Source: Glaciimonas sp. PAMC28666
GTDB lineage: Bacteria; Pseudomonadota; Gammaproteobacteria; Burkholderiales; Burkholderiaceae_D
NCBI RefSeq assembly: GCF_016917355.1
Contig: NZ_CP070304.1
Location: forward strand, 1,116,001-1,180,000
DNA: 64,000 bases
Direction of reading: 5' to 3'
The first letter of the stretch is position 1, and each line of letters opens with the position of its first letter. Below are positions 17,283-26,745 of the stretch, in pieces. Made by a program: the position numbers and the translations under genes. The notes below the pieces were generated by a model, which was given only the letters and a program-made list of their open reading frames with translations, was not told the origin of the DNA and did not search any database.

Positions 17283-17311
17283 TGCCGACATTTCGTCGCC
17301 CTATTCCGACA
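17283..17311 (-). promoter_or_regulatory. Direct repeats, candidate AraC-type binding site
   Basis: TGCCGACA at 17283-17290 and TTCCGACA at 17304-17311 are direct repeats 21 bp apart (two helical turns), about 100 bp upstream of the outer-membrane protein gene. AraC-family regulators bind half-sites spaced like this. The link to the neighbouring GlxA-type regulator is inference. Confidence 0.35.
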
Positions 17312-17424
17312 ATCTGTTTAGGGAACTACGCTAGCTATCGGAAAATGCACTTGGCTACTGCCTACACAGTTCACGTGCACAAATGCACTATCGCATTTAT
17401 GCACGGCACTCTGTCTTTAAAAGA

Positions 17425-18426
17425 TTACTCGCTGTGGTAACCGGTTACACGGTCTACTTCTGTTTTCGATCCCAAAAATACGGGAACACGCTGATGCAAT
17501 TTTTGGGGTGTGATATCCAGAATGGCCTGCTTGCCATCCGTCGCCGCACCGCCTGCTTGCTCTACCAGCATTGCCATTGGATTTGCTTCGTACATCAATC
17601 GCAGTTTTCCCGGCATCGTGGTATCACGCGAATCCGCCGGATACATAAAAATACCGCCCCGGTTGAGAATTCGATGCACGTCGGCCACCATGGACGCAAC
17701 CCATCGCATGTTGAAATCTTTCTTTAATGGTCCAGCAGTGCCTTCGAGCATTTCATTGACATAGCGTGTCACCGGCGGGTACCAATGCCGGGTGTTTGAA
17801 GCATTAATAGCAAATTCTTTTGTCTCTTCCGGAATCTGAATATCGCGCTGCGTCAATACCCATGCGCCCATTTCGCGATCCAGGGTAAAGCAATGCACGC
17901 CATTTCCGGTAGTCAGCACCAGCATGGTTTGCGGGCCGTAAACTGCATAGCCAGCGGCGACCTGTTGGCGACCTGACTGCAAAAAGTCCTGCTCAGTGGG
18001 CGCTTTCATGCCATCCGGCGCTTTCAGGACTGAAAAGATGGTCCCGATCGAGACATTGACGTCGATATTACTCGACCCATCTAGCGGGTCAAACAACAAC
18101 AGATACTCGCCTTGCGGGTAGCGATTCGGGATCGGATGGATGGTTTCCATTTCTTCCGATGCCATTGCCGCCAAATGACCACCCCACTCGTTAGCCTCTA
18201 ATAAAATTTCATTTGAAATAATATCCAGTTTCTTTTGGACTTCACCCTGAACATTTTCACTTTCAGCACTTCCCAGCACTTCGCCCAAAGCGCCCTTGCC
18301 AACTGCGTGGCTGATGGTTTTACACGCACGACCGACAACTTCGATCAGCAAACGTAATTCCGAAGGAACACTATTGTGCAAACGCTGCTGTTCAATAAGA
18401 TGTTGTGTGAGGCTGACACGTTTCAT
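17425..18426 (-). CDS. fbp: Fructose-1,6-bisphosphatase class I
   Basis: A cytosolic gluconeogenic enzyme that hydrolyses fructose-1,6-bisphosphate to fructose-6-phosphate; 333 residues, the usual class I length. Metal- and substrate-binding motifs are visible: the acidic [41 protein letters not shown] and the C-terminal GGIFMYPAD...[20 protein letters not shown]. The gene lies 20 bp after pepN on the same strand, so the two probably form an operon, a pairing common in Burkholderiales. Confidence 0.97.
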   Translation of the reverse strand: MKRVSLTQHLIEQQRLHNSVPSELRLLIEVVGRACKTISHAVGKGALGEVLGSAESENVQGEVQKKLDIISNEILLEANEWGGHLAAMASEEMETIHPIPNRYPQGEYLLLFDPLDGSSNIDVNVSIGTIFSVLKAPDGMKAPTEQDFLQSGRQQVAAGYAVYGPQTMLVLTTGNGVHCFTLDREMGAWVLTQRDIQIPEETKEFAINASNTRHWYPPVTRYVNEMLEGTAGPLKKDFNMRWVASMVADVHRILNRGGIFMYPADSRDTTMPGKLRLMYEANPMAMLVEQAGGAATDGKQAILDITPQKLHQRVPVFLGSKTEVDRVTGYHSE

Positions 18427-18446
18427 ATGCGTTTTTTCCTAAAATA

Positions 18447-21179
18447 TTAATGAGCAAGTGCTTTGGAGATGACTTCCAGCACATCTTTGGACAAATCTGG
18501 TGTTGCGGCGATACGCTCTAACGCGTTGCGCATTTTTTCCTGAACTGCTGGGGCATATTTGGTCCAACGATCAAGTGACCGGGCCAAGCGGGCTGCCACC
18601 TGGGGATTCACTTTATTGAGAGCAATCACCTGGTCCGCCCAGAATGCATAACCGCTGCCGTCAATAGCATGAAAATTGACTGGATTGCCGTTGCAGAAGC
18701 TGAAAATCAGACTACGTGCGCGATTTGGATTGTTAAGCGTGAAGGCTGGGTGTTCAAGTAATGCGCGGACCGCATCGACGTCACAGGTACGCGCTGTGGC
18801 TTGCAACGCAAACCACTTGTCGATGACCAATGCCTCTTGTGCAAAATCAGTGTAAAACTTCGCCAGCGCTACAGCTTTACCCGGAGCACTGCTGTTGGTG
18901 AGTACAAGTAACGCAGCGAAACGATCGGTCATGTTGGTCGCCGCGTCATACTGTTGCTGCGCCAATGCATGCGCCGCCGCATTGTCTTCTTCCATCAGAT
19001 AGGACAGCGCAACATTTTTCAACGCGCGCTGACCGGCGGACAGCGCATCAGCGCTATAGGTGCCCGGTGTTTGATTGGCGTGGTACGCCGCCAACAAGTC
19101 ACTGTTCAACGTCTGCGCCAGAGCAGAGCGCAAAAATTGACGTGCTGCATGAATTGCCTGCGGATCGATGACAGTAGTTTGCTCTGCGAGCACCGATTCG
19201 GACGGCAAGGTCATCGCCAGTTCGCGGAACGCGGCATCCAGCGTTGTGTCGTTCAGAATGATCCGCATGGCTTCACTGAGGGCGTCGCTATTCGATCCTG
19301 CGCCGCCCAGCACTTCGTTTAACTTGGGGCCAGCTGCGGTATCGGACGCTGCTGTTGCCGCCGCTGTTGCCGCAGCGGTCAACGTTAGCAAGCTCCGTGT
19401 TGCCAAACGCTGCCCGGCTTCCCACCGGTTGAATGGATCACTGTCATGCGCCAGCAAGAAGGCCAACTCAGCATCCGTGTAGTCGAACTCCATCACCACC
19501 GGCGCAGAAAAATTACGCAGAATCGATGGTACCGGTTGCTCCGCGACATCAATAAAACGGAAGGTTTGCTGGGCTTTGGTCAACTCAAGAACACGCGTGA
19601 TTTCGGTCGGCAAGTCTGACGCAGCAAGCTTGCTCTCGCCTTTCAGCCGCAACGGCATATCGCGGCCGTTTTGGTCTAGTAAACCAATTGCCACCGGAAT
19701 ATGAAATGGTAATTTTTTCTTTTGACCCGGCGTCGGCAAACAGGACTGTGCCAACGTCACATCAAAGATTTTTTTAATCGGATCGTAATGTGTTTTTACC
19801 TGTAACCGCGGCGTTCCGGCCTGGCTGTACCAACGTTCAAACTGGGTGAGGTCACGACCGTTGGCGTCCACCATAGCGGCACGAAAATCGTCGCACGCCA
19901 CGGCTTGTCCATCGTGACGCTTGAAGTACAGATCCATGCCTTTTCTGAATCCATCTCGACCCAGCAGCGTTTGGTACATACGAACAACTTCTGCACCTTT
20001 TTCGTAAATCGTGACGGTGTAAAAATTGTTAATTTCGACATATGCATCCGGCCGCACAGAATGCGCCATCGGGCCAGCGTCTTCGGGAAATTGCGCCTGG
20101 CGCAACACCCTTACGTCGTCAATACGTTTCACCGCCCGGCCGCTATCGGTGCCGACCATATCGGCCGAGAATTCCTGATCACGAAACACCGTCAGACCTT
20201 CTTTAAGCGACAGTTGAAACCAGTCACGACACGTGACACGGTTTCCAGTCCAGTTATGAAAATATTCGTGTCCGACAACCGCTTCAATATTGGCGTAATC
20301 TACATCGGTCGCCAAATGAGGATTGGCGAGGACAAATTTGGTGTTGAAAATATTCAAACCCTTATTTTCCATCGCACCCATATTAAAATCGCCAACCGCA
20401 ACGATCATGAAACGATCCAGATCCAATTCCAGACCAAAGCGCTCTTCGTCCCAGCGAATACTATTTTTTAACGAGTCCATTGCGTGCTGGGTCTTGTCCA
20501 GGTTGCCTTTTTCGACCCATACCTGCAACAGCACTTTCCGACCGAATTTTAGTGTATATTTTTCTTGCTGGCAGACCAACTTTCCCGCAACCAGAGCAAA
20601 TAGATAAGATGGTTTTTTGAACGGATCTTCCCACTTTGCATAATGGCGACCATCACCCAAATCGCCCTTTTCGATCAAATTACCATTTGATAGCAGAACC
20701 GGGTACTTCTTCTTGTCGGCCCGCAGCATGACCGTATACTTGGCCATCACGTCCGGTCGATCCGGAAAGTAGGTGATCTTGCGAAAGCCCTCGGCTTCGC
20801 ATTGGGTAAAGAAATTGCCATTCGAAACATACAGGCCCATCAACGAAGTATTTTTATTCGGTTGCGTGACGGTTTCGATTTCAAGAACGACCCTGGCTGG
20901 CGCCAGCGGAATTCGCAGCGTGCCTCCTTCGAGCTGATACTGGCTGGATTTTAACTTTTTTCCGTTCAACCGAAGGGCGACCAGTTCCAATTCCTCACCG
21001 ACCAATACAATGGCTTTATCGAGACTCTCAGCATTCCGACGCATCTCTATGCGGGCTGCAACCCGCGTCGAAGCAGGATCAAGATCGAAGCCCAACTCTA
21101 CCGTATCAACCCAGTAGGAGGGAGCCGTGTAGTCTTTACGATAGATCGTATTTGGCGTTGCTGTCGTAGTGTTGCGCAT
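18447..21179 (-). CDS. pepN: Aminopeptidase N (M1 family zinc metallopeptidase)
   Basis: A cytosolic broad-specificity aminopeptidase of 910 residues (E. coli PepN has 870). It has the exopeptidase motif GAMENKGLNIFN, the zinc site HEYFHNW with the downstream Glu in LKEGLTVFRDQEFS, and the catalytic Tyr region NFYTVTIYEKGAEVVRM. The C-terminal alpha-helical domain follows, with an alanine-rich insertion (TAAATAAATAASDTAAG) that lengthens this copy. The frame is open 74 codons further upstream, but MRNTT...IYRKDYTAPSYWVDTVEL at 21179 is the family start. Confidence 0.96.
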   Translation of the reverse strand: MRNTTTATPNTIYRKDYTAPSYWVDTVELGFDLDPASTRVAARIEMRRNAESLDKAIVLVGEELELVALRLNGKKLKSSQYQLEGGTLRIPLAPARVVLEIETVTQPNKNTSLMGLYVSNGNFFTQCEAEGFRKITYFPDRPDVMAKYTVMLRADKKKYPVLLSNGNLIEKGDLGDGRHYAKWEDPFKKPSYLFALVAGKLVCQQEKYTLKFGRKVLLQVWVEKGNLDKTQHAMDSLKNSIRWDEERFGLELDLDRFMIVAVGDFNMGAMENKGLNIFNTKFVLANPHLATDVDYANIEAVVGHEYFHNWTGNRVTCRDWFQLSLKEGLTVFRDQEFSADMVGTDSGRAVKRIDDVRVLRQAQFPEDAGPMAHSVRPDAYVEINNFYTVTIYEKGAEVVRMYQTLLGRDGFRKGMDLYFKRHDGQAVACDDFRAAMVDANGRDLTQFERWYSQAGTPRLQVKTHYDPIKKIFDVTLAQSCLPTPGQKKKLPFHIPVAIGLLDQNGRDMPLRLKGESKLAASDLPTEITRVLELTKAQQTFRFIDVAEQPVPSILRNFSAPVVMEFDYTDAELAFLLAHDSDPFNRWEAGQRLATRSLLTLTAAATAAATAASDTAAGPKLNEVLGGAGSNSDALSEAMRIILNDTTLDAAFRELAMTLPSESVLAEQTTVIDPQAIHAARQFLRSALAQTLNSDLLAAYHANQTPGTYSADALSAGQRALKNVALSYLMEEDNAAAHALAQQQYDAATNMTDRFAALLVLTNSSAPGKAVALAKFYTDFAQEALVIDKWFALQATARTCDVDAVRALLEHPAFTLNNPNRARSLIFSFCNGNPVNFHAIDGSGYAFWADQVIALNKVNPQVAARLARSLDRWTKYAPAVQEKMRNALERIAATPDLSKDVLEVISKALAH

Positions 21180-21454
21180 AGGATGTGGGAGCAAAGAAAG
21201 TCGTAGAAAGCACGATTCTACCAAGCAACCGGAAAATCTCCATGGATTTTGGCGGTAACACGCCGTTAGCGAAGCCAGATTGGTCGCGCCAGACAGGTGC
21301 TGCTCCCTTAAAGTGCCTGAGCGAGCAACTTCCAGAAAATAGTGTAGAGCAGTGTTGCGCAAGTGCCGGCCAGGTTCAAAACAGGCGGCGGCAGCTTGCA
21401 CTCTGGAAACTGGGGCGGCCTGATGCGCAATCCCGCAACGATACTGGCGAATGC

Positions 21455-21696
21455 TTTGTATTTCTCGCCGCTAACATCGATCATGTCAACATCTTTCCTG
21501 TTGAAGCGCGTGTCACGGGTATGTCTATCAGTTACAGCGTCGGCGTTAGCGTATTCGGCGGATTTGCGCCTGCCATCTCCATTTTCCTGATCAAGATAAC
21601 AGGGACTCCGTTGCTCCGGGTTACTACCTGATCGCGGCTTCCTGCCTGAGCATTTTTTCCTTGGCGGTGGCCGCAATCATACTGAAAGTCAAATAA
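21455..21696 (+). pseudogene. Decayed C-terminus of an MHS-type MFS transporter
   Basis: One reading frame gives FPVEARVTGMSISYSVGVSVFGGFAPAISIFLIKITGTPL (up to about 21615). A one-base shift then continues as APGYYLIAASCLSIFSLAVAAIILKVK to the TAA at 21694-21696. Joined, this is the final two to three helices of a metabolite:proton symporter (MHS family, proline/citrate type). The rest of the gene is missing, and a frameshift lies near 21615. The remaining sequence between 21180 and 21454 shows nothing recognisable. This is a gene relic between pepN and the DUF4136 lipoprotein. Confidence 0.75.
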
Positions 21697-21906
21697 AATC
21701 ATTCCCGAAGCAATCAAAGAGATTATTGTGATGGTTAAAGATTAATCGTCTGAATCGCTGCAACGCTGCGCCATGCAAAGCGTTGGCGACGCACGTTTCT
21801 TTTAAAAGGATGAACTCTACGGCAACATCGTACTCTATCAAGAGTCCGTCCCGACGTCATCGCTGGGCGGGGCACATTCTGCCATTCCGGCATATCGAGG
21901 AAAACC

Positions 21907-22545
21907 ATGAAACGCTATTCAGTTTTTTGCATTGGAATGATGTGTTTGCTGTTATCCGGTTGCGCTTCTGTTATCCGCAGCGACGTCACAGCATTCAACG
22001 AATGGCCTGCCAATCTGACCGACAAATCATTCACCTTCACCCATTCAGCAGAGCAAAATAATAATCTCGAATATCGCAACTATGAAAATCTCGTCAGCCA
22101 GGAGCTGGTCCGGCTAGGCTTTACGCAATCTGCGAACGGTGCAAAGGCCGAATTGGGGGTCACGTTATCGTATGGCGTAACCGCTCGCGATGTGCGTGTG
22201 GTCGAACCTGTCGCCATTGATCCAGGCTTTTATGGTTCTCCATTTTACGGACCGGGTTGGGGTTATCGCGGGTTCTATGGCCCCTTTAACGATCCATTCT
22301 GGTATGGCACCCCGATCGTGGCCCAGCGCGAGTTGAATTTTCAGGTGTTTGCGCGCCGTGTGAATGTGGGTATCGCACGCACCGCCGACGCCAAAAAATT
22401 GTATGACGTCACGGTCGTCAGCGAGGGCAAAATGCGCTCGTTGCCGATGGTGATGCCTTATTTAATCCGCAGTGCGTTTAGCGACTTTCCCGGCCAGAGC
22501 GGCGTTACACGACTGGTCACTTTAAAAATCGACGGCAACAAATAA
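21907..22545 (+). CDS. DUF4136 lipoprotein
   Basis: A 212-residue predicted lipoprotein: signal peptide with lipobox LLSGC (Cys19) and then the DUF4136 core (DVTAFNEW...KSFTFTHSAEQNNNLEYRNYENLVSQELVRLGF...). A Gly/Tyr/Phe-rich centre (YGSPFYGPGWGYRGFYGPFNDPFWYG) follows, then a conserved beta segment. Members are thought to sit in the outer membrane facing the periplasm; the function is unknown. The ATG is preceded by GAGGAAA. It is a single gene between a transporter relic and a ModA-like gene. Confidence 0.85.
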   Translation: MKRYSVFCIGMMCLLLSGCASVIRSDVTAFNEWPANLTDKSFTFTHSAEQNNNLEYRNYENLVSQELVRLGFTQSANGAKAELGVTLSYGVTARDVRVVEPVAIDPGFYGSPFYGPGWGYRGFYGPFNDPFWYGTPIVAQRELNFQVFARRVNVGIARTADAKKLYDVTVVSEGKMRSLPMVMPYLIRSAFSDFPGQSGVTRLVTLKIDGNK

Positions 22546-22734
22546 TTACTCGACACAGTAGGTCCGCCAAGATCGCCACCATGAGGCTGCTTCCGTACTC
22601 GGCAACAAAGCATTTCCAATCAACGCATCGAACGAATCGCGAAAAAGAATATTGACGTTTTACTTTGTGAATCAGCTCCGCGATAATTACTCGCCAAACC
22701 CGGCAGAGGTTAATTAAAGCAGGAGACAAAGATC

Positions 22735-23514
22735 GTGCGTATCAAACAATTCATACCCCGCCTGTTCGCTCTCAGCGCGCTCAGTCTTGCGTTGTGCACA
22801 GCCACAACGCAAGCCGACGAGATCAACGTCATGAATTCAGGTGGTTTTACTGCGGCCTACCTGGCGTTAAAACCCAAATTCGAAGCCGCCACCGGGCATA
22901 CCCTTTCAACCGCATGGGGGCCGTCGATGGGCGAAGCTCCCGAGGCCATTCCCAACCGCCTCAAACGCGGCGAGCCTGCCGACGTGGTAATCATGGTCGG
23001 TTATGCGTTGGGGGACCTGATTAAGCAGGGCAAAGTGGAGCCGGACAGCCGCGTCGATCTGGCCGATTCCCGCATCGGTATGGCGGTAAAAGCCGGTAGC
23101 CCGAAGCCGGACATCAGCACAGTGGAAGCATTGAAGTCGGCCATGCTCCATGCGCAGTCGATCGCTTACTCCGACAGTGCGAGCGGCGTTTATATTGAGC
23201 GCGAACTCTTCAAAAAACTGGGAATTGAAGAACAAGTTAAGCCAAAAGCCCACATGATTCAGAAAACCCCGGTTGGTCAGCTGGTGGCCAGTGGCGAATA
23301 CCAACTCGGCTTCCAGCAGGTGAGCGAAATTCTTCCGGTCAAAGGCATCGATTTCGTCGCCAAGATCCCGGAGCAGGTGCAAAGCGTCACAGTTTTTTCG
23401 GCTGGTATTCCGGTCGGTGCCAGACATCCTGATGCGGCCCGCGCACTCATTCGCTATCTAGCGTCGTCCGAGGCGCGCGCCGAAATAATCAAGAGCGGCC
23501 TGGATCCGAAATAA
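22735..23514 (+). CDS. ModA-like periplasmic substrate-binding protein
   Basis: A 259-residue exported protein starting at GTG (AGGAGA eight bases upstream). After the signal peptide (about 1-26) comes INVMNSGGFTAAYLALKPKFEAATGH and a type 2 periplasmic-binding-protein fold with IPNRLKRGEPADVVIMVGYAL, IAYSDSASGVYIERELFKKLGI and IPVGARHPDAARALIRYLAS. This group is ModA-like (molybdate-binding superfamily), but stand-alone members often bind other ligands. No permease or ATPase gene is adjacent, so its ligand and role (transport or sensing) are open. Confidence 0.85.
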   Translation: MRIKQFIPRLFALSALSLALCTATTQADEINVMNSGGFTAAYLALKPKFEAATGHTLSTAWGPSMGEAPEAIPNRLKRGEPADVVIMVGYALGDLIKQGKVEPDSRVDLADSRIGMAVKAGSPKPDISTVEALKSAMLHAQSIAYSDSASGVYIERELFKKLGIEEQVKPKAHMIQKTPVGQLVASGEYQLGFQQVSEILPVKGIDFVAKIPEQVQSVTVFSAGIPVGARHPDAARALIRYLASSEARAEIIKSGLDPK

Positions 23515-23743
23515 TGCCTCGGAATACCGCAGCGTGGCTGTGCCTTCCAATATACAGAGGACATTGCGCCTTGGGGACACGTTGCCTTAATCTGGCTGCA
23601 AGCAAACAAAATTTCCCAGCTTTGTAAAACCAAACACCCGCGCATGCCATCAATCTCAGATCATCGAAAAATTGATGGCGCCGCCGTATCGGCGGGATAC
23701 TTAAGAATTATTCCATAAAGAATAAAGACTAACTTTCACCGCT

Positions 23744-23761
23744 AATAAGATAAATCTTATT
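23744..23761 (+). promoter_or_regulatory. Perfect AT-rich palindrome upstream of the lectin gene
   Basis: AATAAGAT-AA-ATCTTATT is an 18-bp dyad with perfect 8-bp arms, and a further half-site AATAAGA begins at 23767. It lies about 110 bp before the lectin gene in an AT-rich 353-bp gap (23515-23868) with no gene that I can see. It could be an operator; the binder is unknown. Confidence 0.45.
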
Positions 23762-23868
23762 TCAGAATAAGAATCCTCTTTTTTCACTCCTGTAATAAGT
23801 AAATCAAAATTTGATACGTGATTAGACTTTATGATGCGACGCAACTCACATCATTAAAGTAACGCATC

Positions 23869-25527
23869 ATGAAAATTAAATATTATCTTAAGCTCCTGCT
23901 TCTCATCATTATTACGACCTTCGGAATATGTTATCTCCCGCTTTCGCAAGCGGCTTCCTTTATCGACCCCGCTAACGTGGCGCATTACTTACAGGTTAAT
24001 TTACTTGACTTGGCGAACCCGGAGCCGTCACTGAGGAGAAATTCTTTAACTAAACCTGCGTTTAAAGGCGTTTATTTTTCCACAGAGATAAACGGAAAAA
24101 TACAAACAATAGCTATTAATAAACCGTTGGATGTACACGTTCAGTATCAAAGTGTTGAGCAGGATATAAAGACATACAGCGGCGAACAGGATGGCCGTCC
24201 CGCGGTATTTGTAATAGCGGGAGACCACATGTCGTTGATTAGCGCTGATATGGAAGGCGCGATGAGGGTGACCACTCTGCCCGATGAGAAACCATCGGAT
24301 ACCGCCGACCAAACGGCGGCGCAACAATCCATAGACGCGAAAGCCGTTGACGAAGACATAAAGATTCCGAAGATAACCAGCCAACATCACGACTCGCTGG
24401 CTCCTGCACAAATGGTCGCTATGCCCGATCACGCTTTAATGATCAACGTGGCGATTCACGATGATGTCAGTAAATCGTCGGGCGTTATATACGCCGATTA
24501 TTTTACCTGGTGGACTAAAGAAATTTTAGAAAATATACCAAATGTTCAACATATATTGATTAACTTTAGACGGAATGTAACCGGCGTGACGGATATCGAT
24601 TATCAAGATAAATATGGTTTTAACTTGCATACTATATTCGAACCGAAGATTTCGGCGTGGACCCACGGTCTCCCTGCTTACCAGTCAAAATTTCTTTTAC
24701 TCACGGAGAACCCGCCGCATACCAGTCACGACAAAGATCCTAATATAGGATCAAGATTTGGAATCGCGAACTTAACCAATTATCAAAAGCCGGCAAAATC
24801 AATTGGTCAGATGATTGGCGGCGATCCGGCCGATGCAGAAGTACAGAATAATGGCTGGCCGTGTGAGACGATTATGCATAATGCGCCGCATGATCTACGT
24901 GGGAATTGCTACAAATACAGCGATCAAAATCGTAAAAATATTAATGCGCATTGGCACCAGTCCATCCTGAACTCTGGCGTCGTTCAATTTGTCATTAAGA
25001 ATGTAAATACAGGCCAGGTGCTAGATGTTCACGGCTCCCCGGGGATCGAAGAGATAAAGGTCGGGATGGCGGATGAGCACGGCAGATTGAACCAGAAGTG
25101 GAAGCTCCTAAAGAAAAATGATGATTTTTTCAGCCTGCTCGCACAAAATGCTGCGGGTTTGTGTTTGGCAGCCTCCGGAACGGGCGACGACTCTGAATTG
25201 CGGCCATGTTACGGGGAAAAGGAATACGGCATGGACTTCACTTTCACACGCCAAAAGAATGATCCCAATATCGTTCGGATGAAAAACAGCGGCGGAAACT
25301 ACCTTGGCGTTAATTACGAGAACAACAAAGTAGTTCTGCAGACTACTTACAGCGATTATCCACCAAAAAACATCGATTGGATTTTACAAGAAGAATCAGT
25401 CCCCTCCATTCCGGTGGACGGAGAAAGCGGGGACTGGCACTGCGATTGGGACAACTGGGGAGATCAACCCTTAAACTGTGTGTGGGTCGAGCATCCAGCA
25501 AGGGTTGAGACCAGGAACCGAGACTAG
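23869..25527 (+). CDS. Secreted ricin-B-type lectin protein with protease-like N-terminal region
   Basis: A 552-residue exported protein with a long hydrophobic signal (about 1-28). Residues about 188-360 (MINVAIHDDV...HILINFRRNVTGV...NNGWPCETIMH...GNCYKYSDQNRKNI) recall secreted zinc-metalloprotease-like proteins of environmental proteobacteria, but where an HExxH would be expected it reads AKSIGQMIGG. Residues about 370-506 form a beta-trefoil lectin repeat (FVIKNVNTGQVLDVHG, QKWKL, LCLAASGTG, NIDWIL). A Trp/Cys-rich tail (DWHCDWDNWGDQPLNC) follows. Base composition is clearly more AT-rich than that of neighbouring genes, which suggests transfer. The lectin part is well supported; the protease resemblance is inference. 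Confidence 0.7.
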   Translation: MKIKYYLKLLLLIIITTFGICYLPLSQAASFIDPANVAHYLQVNLLDLANPEPSLRRNSLTKPAFKGVYFSTEINGKIQTIAINKPLDVHVQYQSVEQDIKTYSGEQDGRPAVFVIAGDHMSLISADMEGAMRVTTLPDEKPSDTADQTAAQQSIDAKAVDEDIKIPKITSQHHDSLAPAQMVAMPDHALMINVAIHDDVSKSSGVIYADYFTWWTKEILENIPNVQHILINFRRNVTGVTDIDYQDKYGFNLHTIFEPKISAWTHGLPAYQSKFLLLTENPPHTSHDKDPNIGSRFGIANLTNYQKPAKSIGQMIGGDPADAEVQNNGWPCETIMHNAPHDLRGNCYKYSDQNRKNINAHWHQSILNSGVVQFVIKNVNTGQVLDVHGSPGIEEIKVGMADEHGRLNQKWKLLKKNDDFFSLLAQNAAGLCLAASGTGDDSELRPCYGEKEYGMDFTFTRQKNDPNIVRMKNSGGNYLGVNYENNKVVLQTTYSDYPPKNIDWILQEESVPSIPVDGESGDWHCDWDNWGDQPLNCVWVEHPARVETRNRD

Positions 25528-25566
25528 AGGCTAGAGGCTAGAGGCTAGAGGCTAGAGGCTAGAGGC
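25525..25566. repeat. Six perfect 7-bp tandem repeats starting at the lectin stop codon
   Basis: TAGAGGC occurs six times without error. The first unit contains the TAG stop of the lectin gene. The array ends three bases before the stop of the convergent small membrane protein gene. Confidence 0.95.
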
Positions 25567-25569
25567 CAA

Positions 25570-25749
25570 TTAACTATACAGCCACTCGCTGGCAAAGGTG
25601 ATAAATCCGATTAAAATCACCATCAGTATCAGCACGATCAGCAGGCGCCCAAATTTGGGCGTGCCGTCGGTGCCGGTTGGCTGCTCTTCGGGGTGGCCCA
25701 TCGGATTGTCTTCATTGATCGCCTCCGGGTGTTCATTTTTTTCACTCAT
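25570..25749 (-). CDS. Small single-pass membrane protein with acidic N-terminus
   Basis: A 59-residue protein: a polar, acidic, Pro/Gly-rich N-terminus (MSEKNEHPEAINEDNPMGHP), then a basic stop (PKFGR) and one transmembrane helix (LLIVLILMVILIGFITFA) near the C-terminus. The ATG is 21 bp after the quinone oxidoreductase stop on the same strand, so it is probably the last gene of that operon. The family is not recognised, but the clean topology and spacing make it a likely real gene. Confidence 0.65.
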   Translation of the reverse strand: MSEKNEHPEAINEDNPMGHPEEQPTGTDGTPKFGRLLIVLILMVILIGFITFASEWLYS

Positions 25750-25770
25750 CGATTGTTTCGGTATAAAAAA

Positions 25771-26745
25771 TTAAGGAATCAGGATGGTGGAGCCGGTCGT
25801 TTTGCGCGCCTCCAGATCCATGTGTGCCTGTGCGACATCACTAAGAGCATAACGCTGATTGATGTCGATTATAATTTTTTTGCTGGTAATCATCTGGAAT
25901 AAATCGGCGGCGGCGGCATCGAGATCGGCGCGCGTTCCGATGTAATGCGGCAGTGATGGCCGTGTAATGGACAACGAACCTCGCGAGGCCAGTTCATTTA
26001 AGCTAAACGGTGGCACTGTTCCAGACGAACTTCCGAAGCTGACCATTGTTCCAAGTGGCGACAAACAATCCAGCGAATCGATAAAGGTATCCTTGCCGAT
26101 GGAGTCGAACACCACTGGAACGCCTTTGCCATGAGTAAATTCCTTAACCCGCTCGACGATATTCTCGGTCTTCGAATTAATCACGTGCGTGCAACCTGCG
26201 GCCAATGCCAACGCCTTTTTTTCATCCGAGCTGACCGTGCCGATCATATTTACACCCAGCGCACGCGCCCATTGCGCGGCGATCAGACCAACACCGCCTG
26301 CGGCAGCATGAAACAGGATGGTGTCACCCTCTTTAACCGGAAAGGTCCGTCTGAACAAATACTGCACGGTCAAGCCTTGCAACAGGGCAGCAGCGGCAAT
26401 ATCGAATGAAATCGCATCAGGCAATTTGACCAGCATTGCTGCAGGCATCAGGCGAACCTCAGAGTAGGAGCCATTTGGACGCCCCGCGTAAGCCACGCGA
26501 TCACCGGGTTTAAACCCTAATACTCCCAGGCCGACTGCCTCGATTACGCCAGCGCCCTCTTGTCCTAAACCGCTCGGTAACGGTTGTGGATATAAGCCGA
26601 TGCGGAAATAGACGTCAATAAAATTCACGCCGATTGCAGCGTGTCGAATCCGAACTTCGCCGGCTCCCGGCTCGCCAACTTCAACGTCAACATACTCCAT
26701 CACCTCTGGACCACCGGTCTTACTGATTACGATTGCTTTAACCAT
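25771..26745 (-). CDS. NADPH:quinone oxidoreductase (zeta-crystallin type)
   Basis: A 324-residue medium-chain oxidoreductase without structural or catalytic zinc cysteines, as in the quinone reductase branch. It has the N-terminal substrate domain (GEPGAGEVRIRHAAIGVNFIDVYFRIGLYP), the AxxGVG nucleotide motif in HAAAGGVGLIAAQWARALG, and the C-terminal AHMDLEARKTTGSTILIP typical of Qor. It would reduce quinones with NADPH in the cytoplasm, a detoxifying role. It is encoded with the SDR and EamA genes upstream on the same strand; the gap to the SDR is 106 bp. Confidence 0.9.
   Translation of the reverse strand: MVKAIVISKTGGPEVMEYVDVEVGEPGAGEVRIRHAAIGVNFIDVYFRIGLYPQPLPSGLGQEGAGVIEAVGLGVLGFKPGDRVAYAGRPNGSYSEVRLMPAAMLVKLPDAISFDIAAAALLQGLTVQYLFRRTFPVKEGDTILFHAAAGGVGLIAAQWARALGVNMIGTVSSDEKKALALAAGCTHVINSKTENIVERVKEFTHGKGVPVVFDSIGKDTFIDSLDCLSPLGTMVSFGSSSGTVPPFSLNELASRGSLSITRPSLPHYIGTRADLDAAAADLFQMITSKKIIIDINQRYALSDVAQAHMDLEARKTTGSTILIP

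Noticed and set aside
21180-21454. Upstream extension of pepN and other frames over this stretch
   Set aside because: No frame shows a recognisable protein, and the family start of PepN is at 21179.
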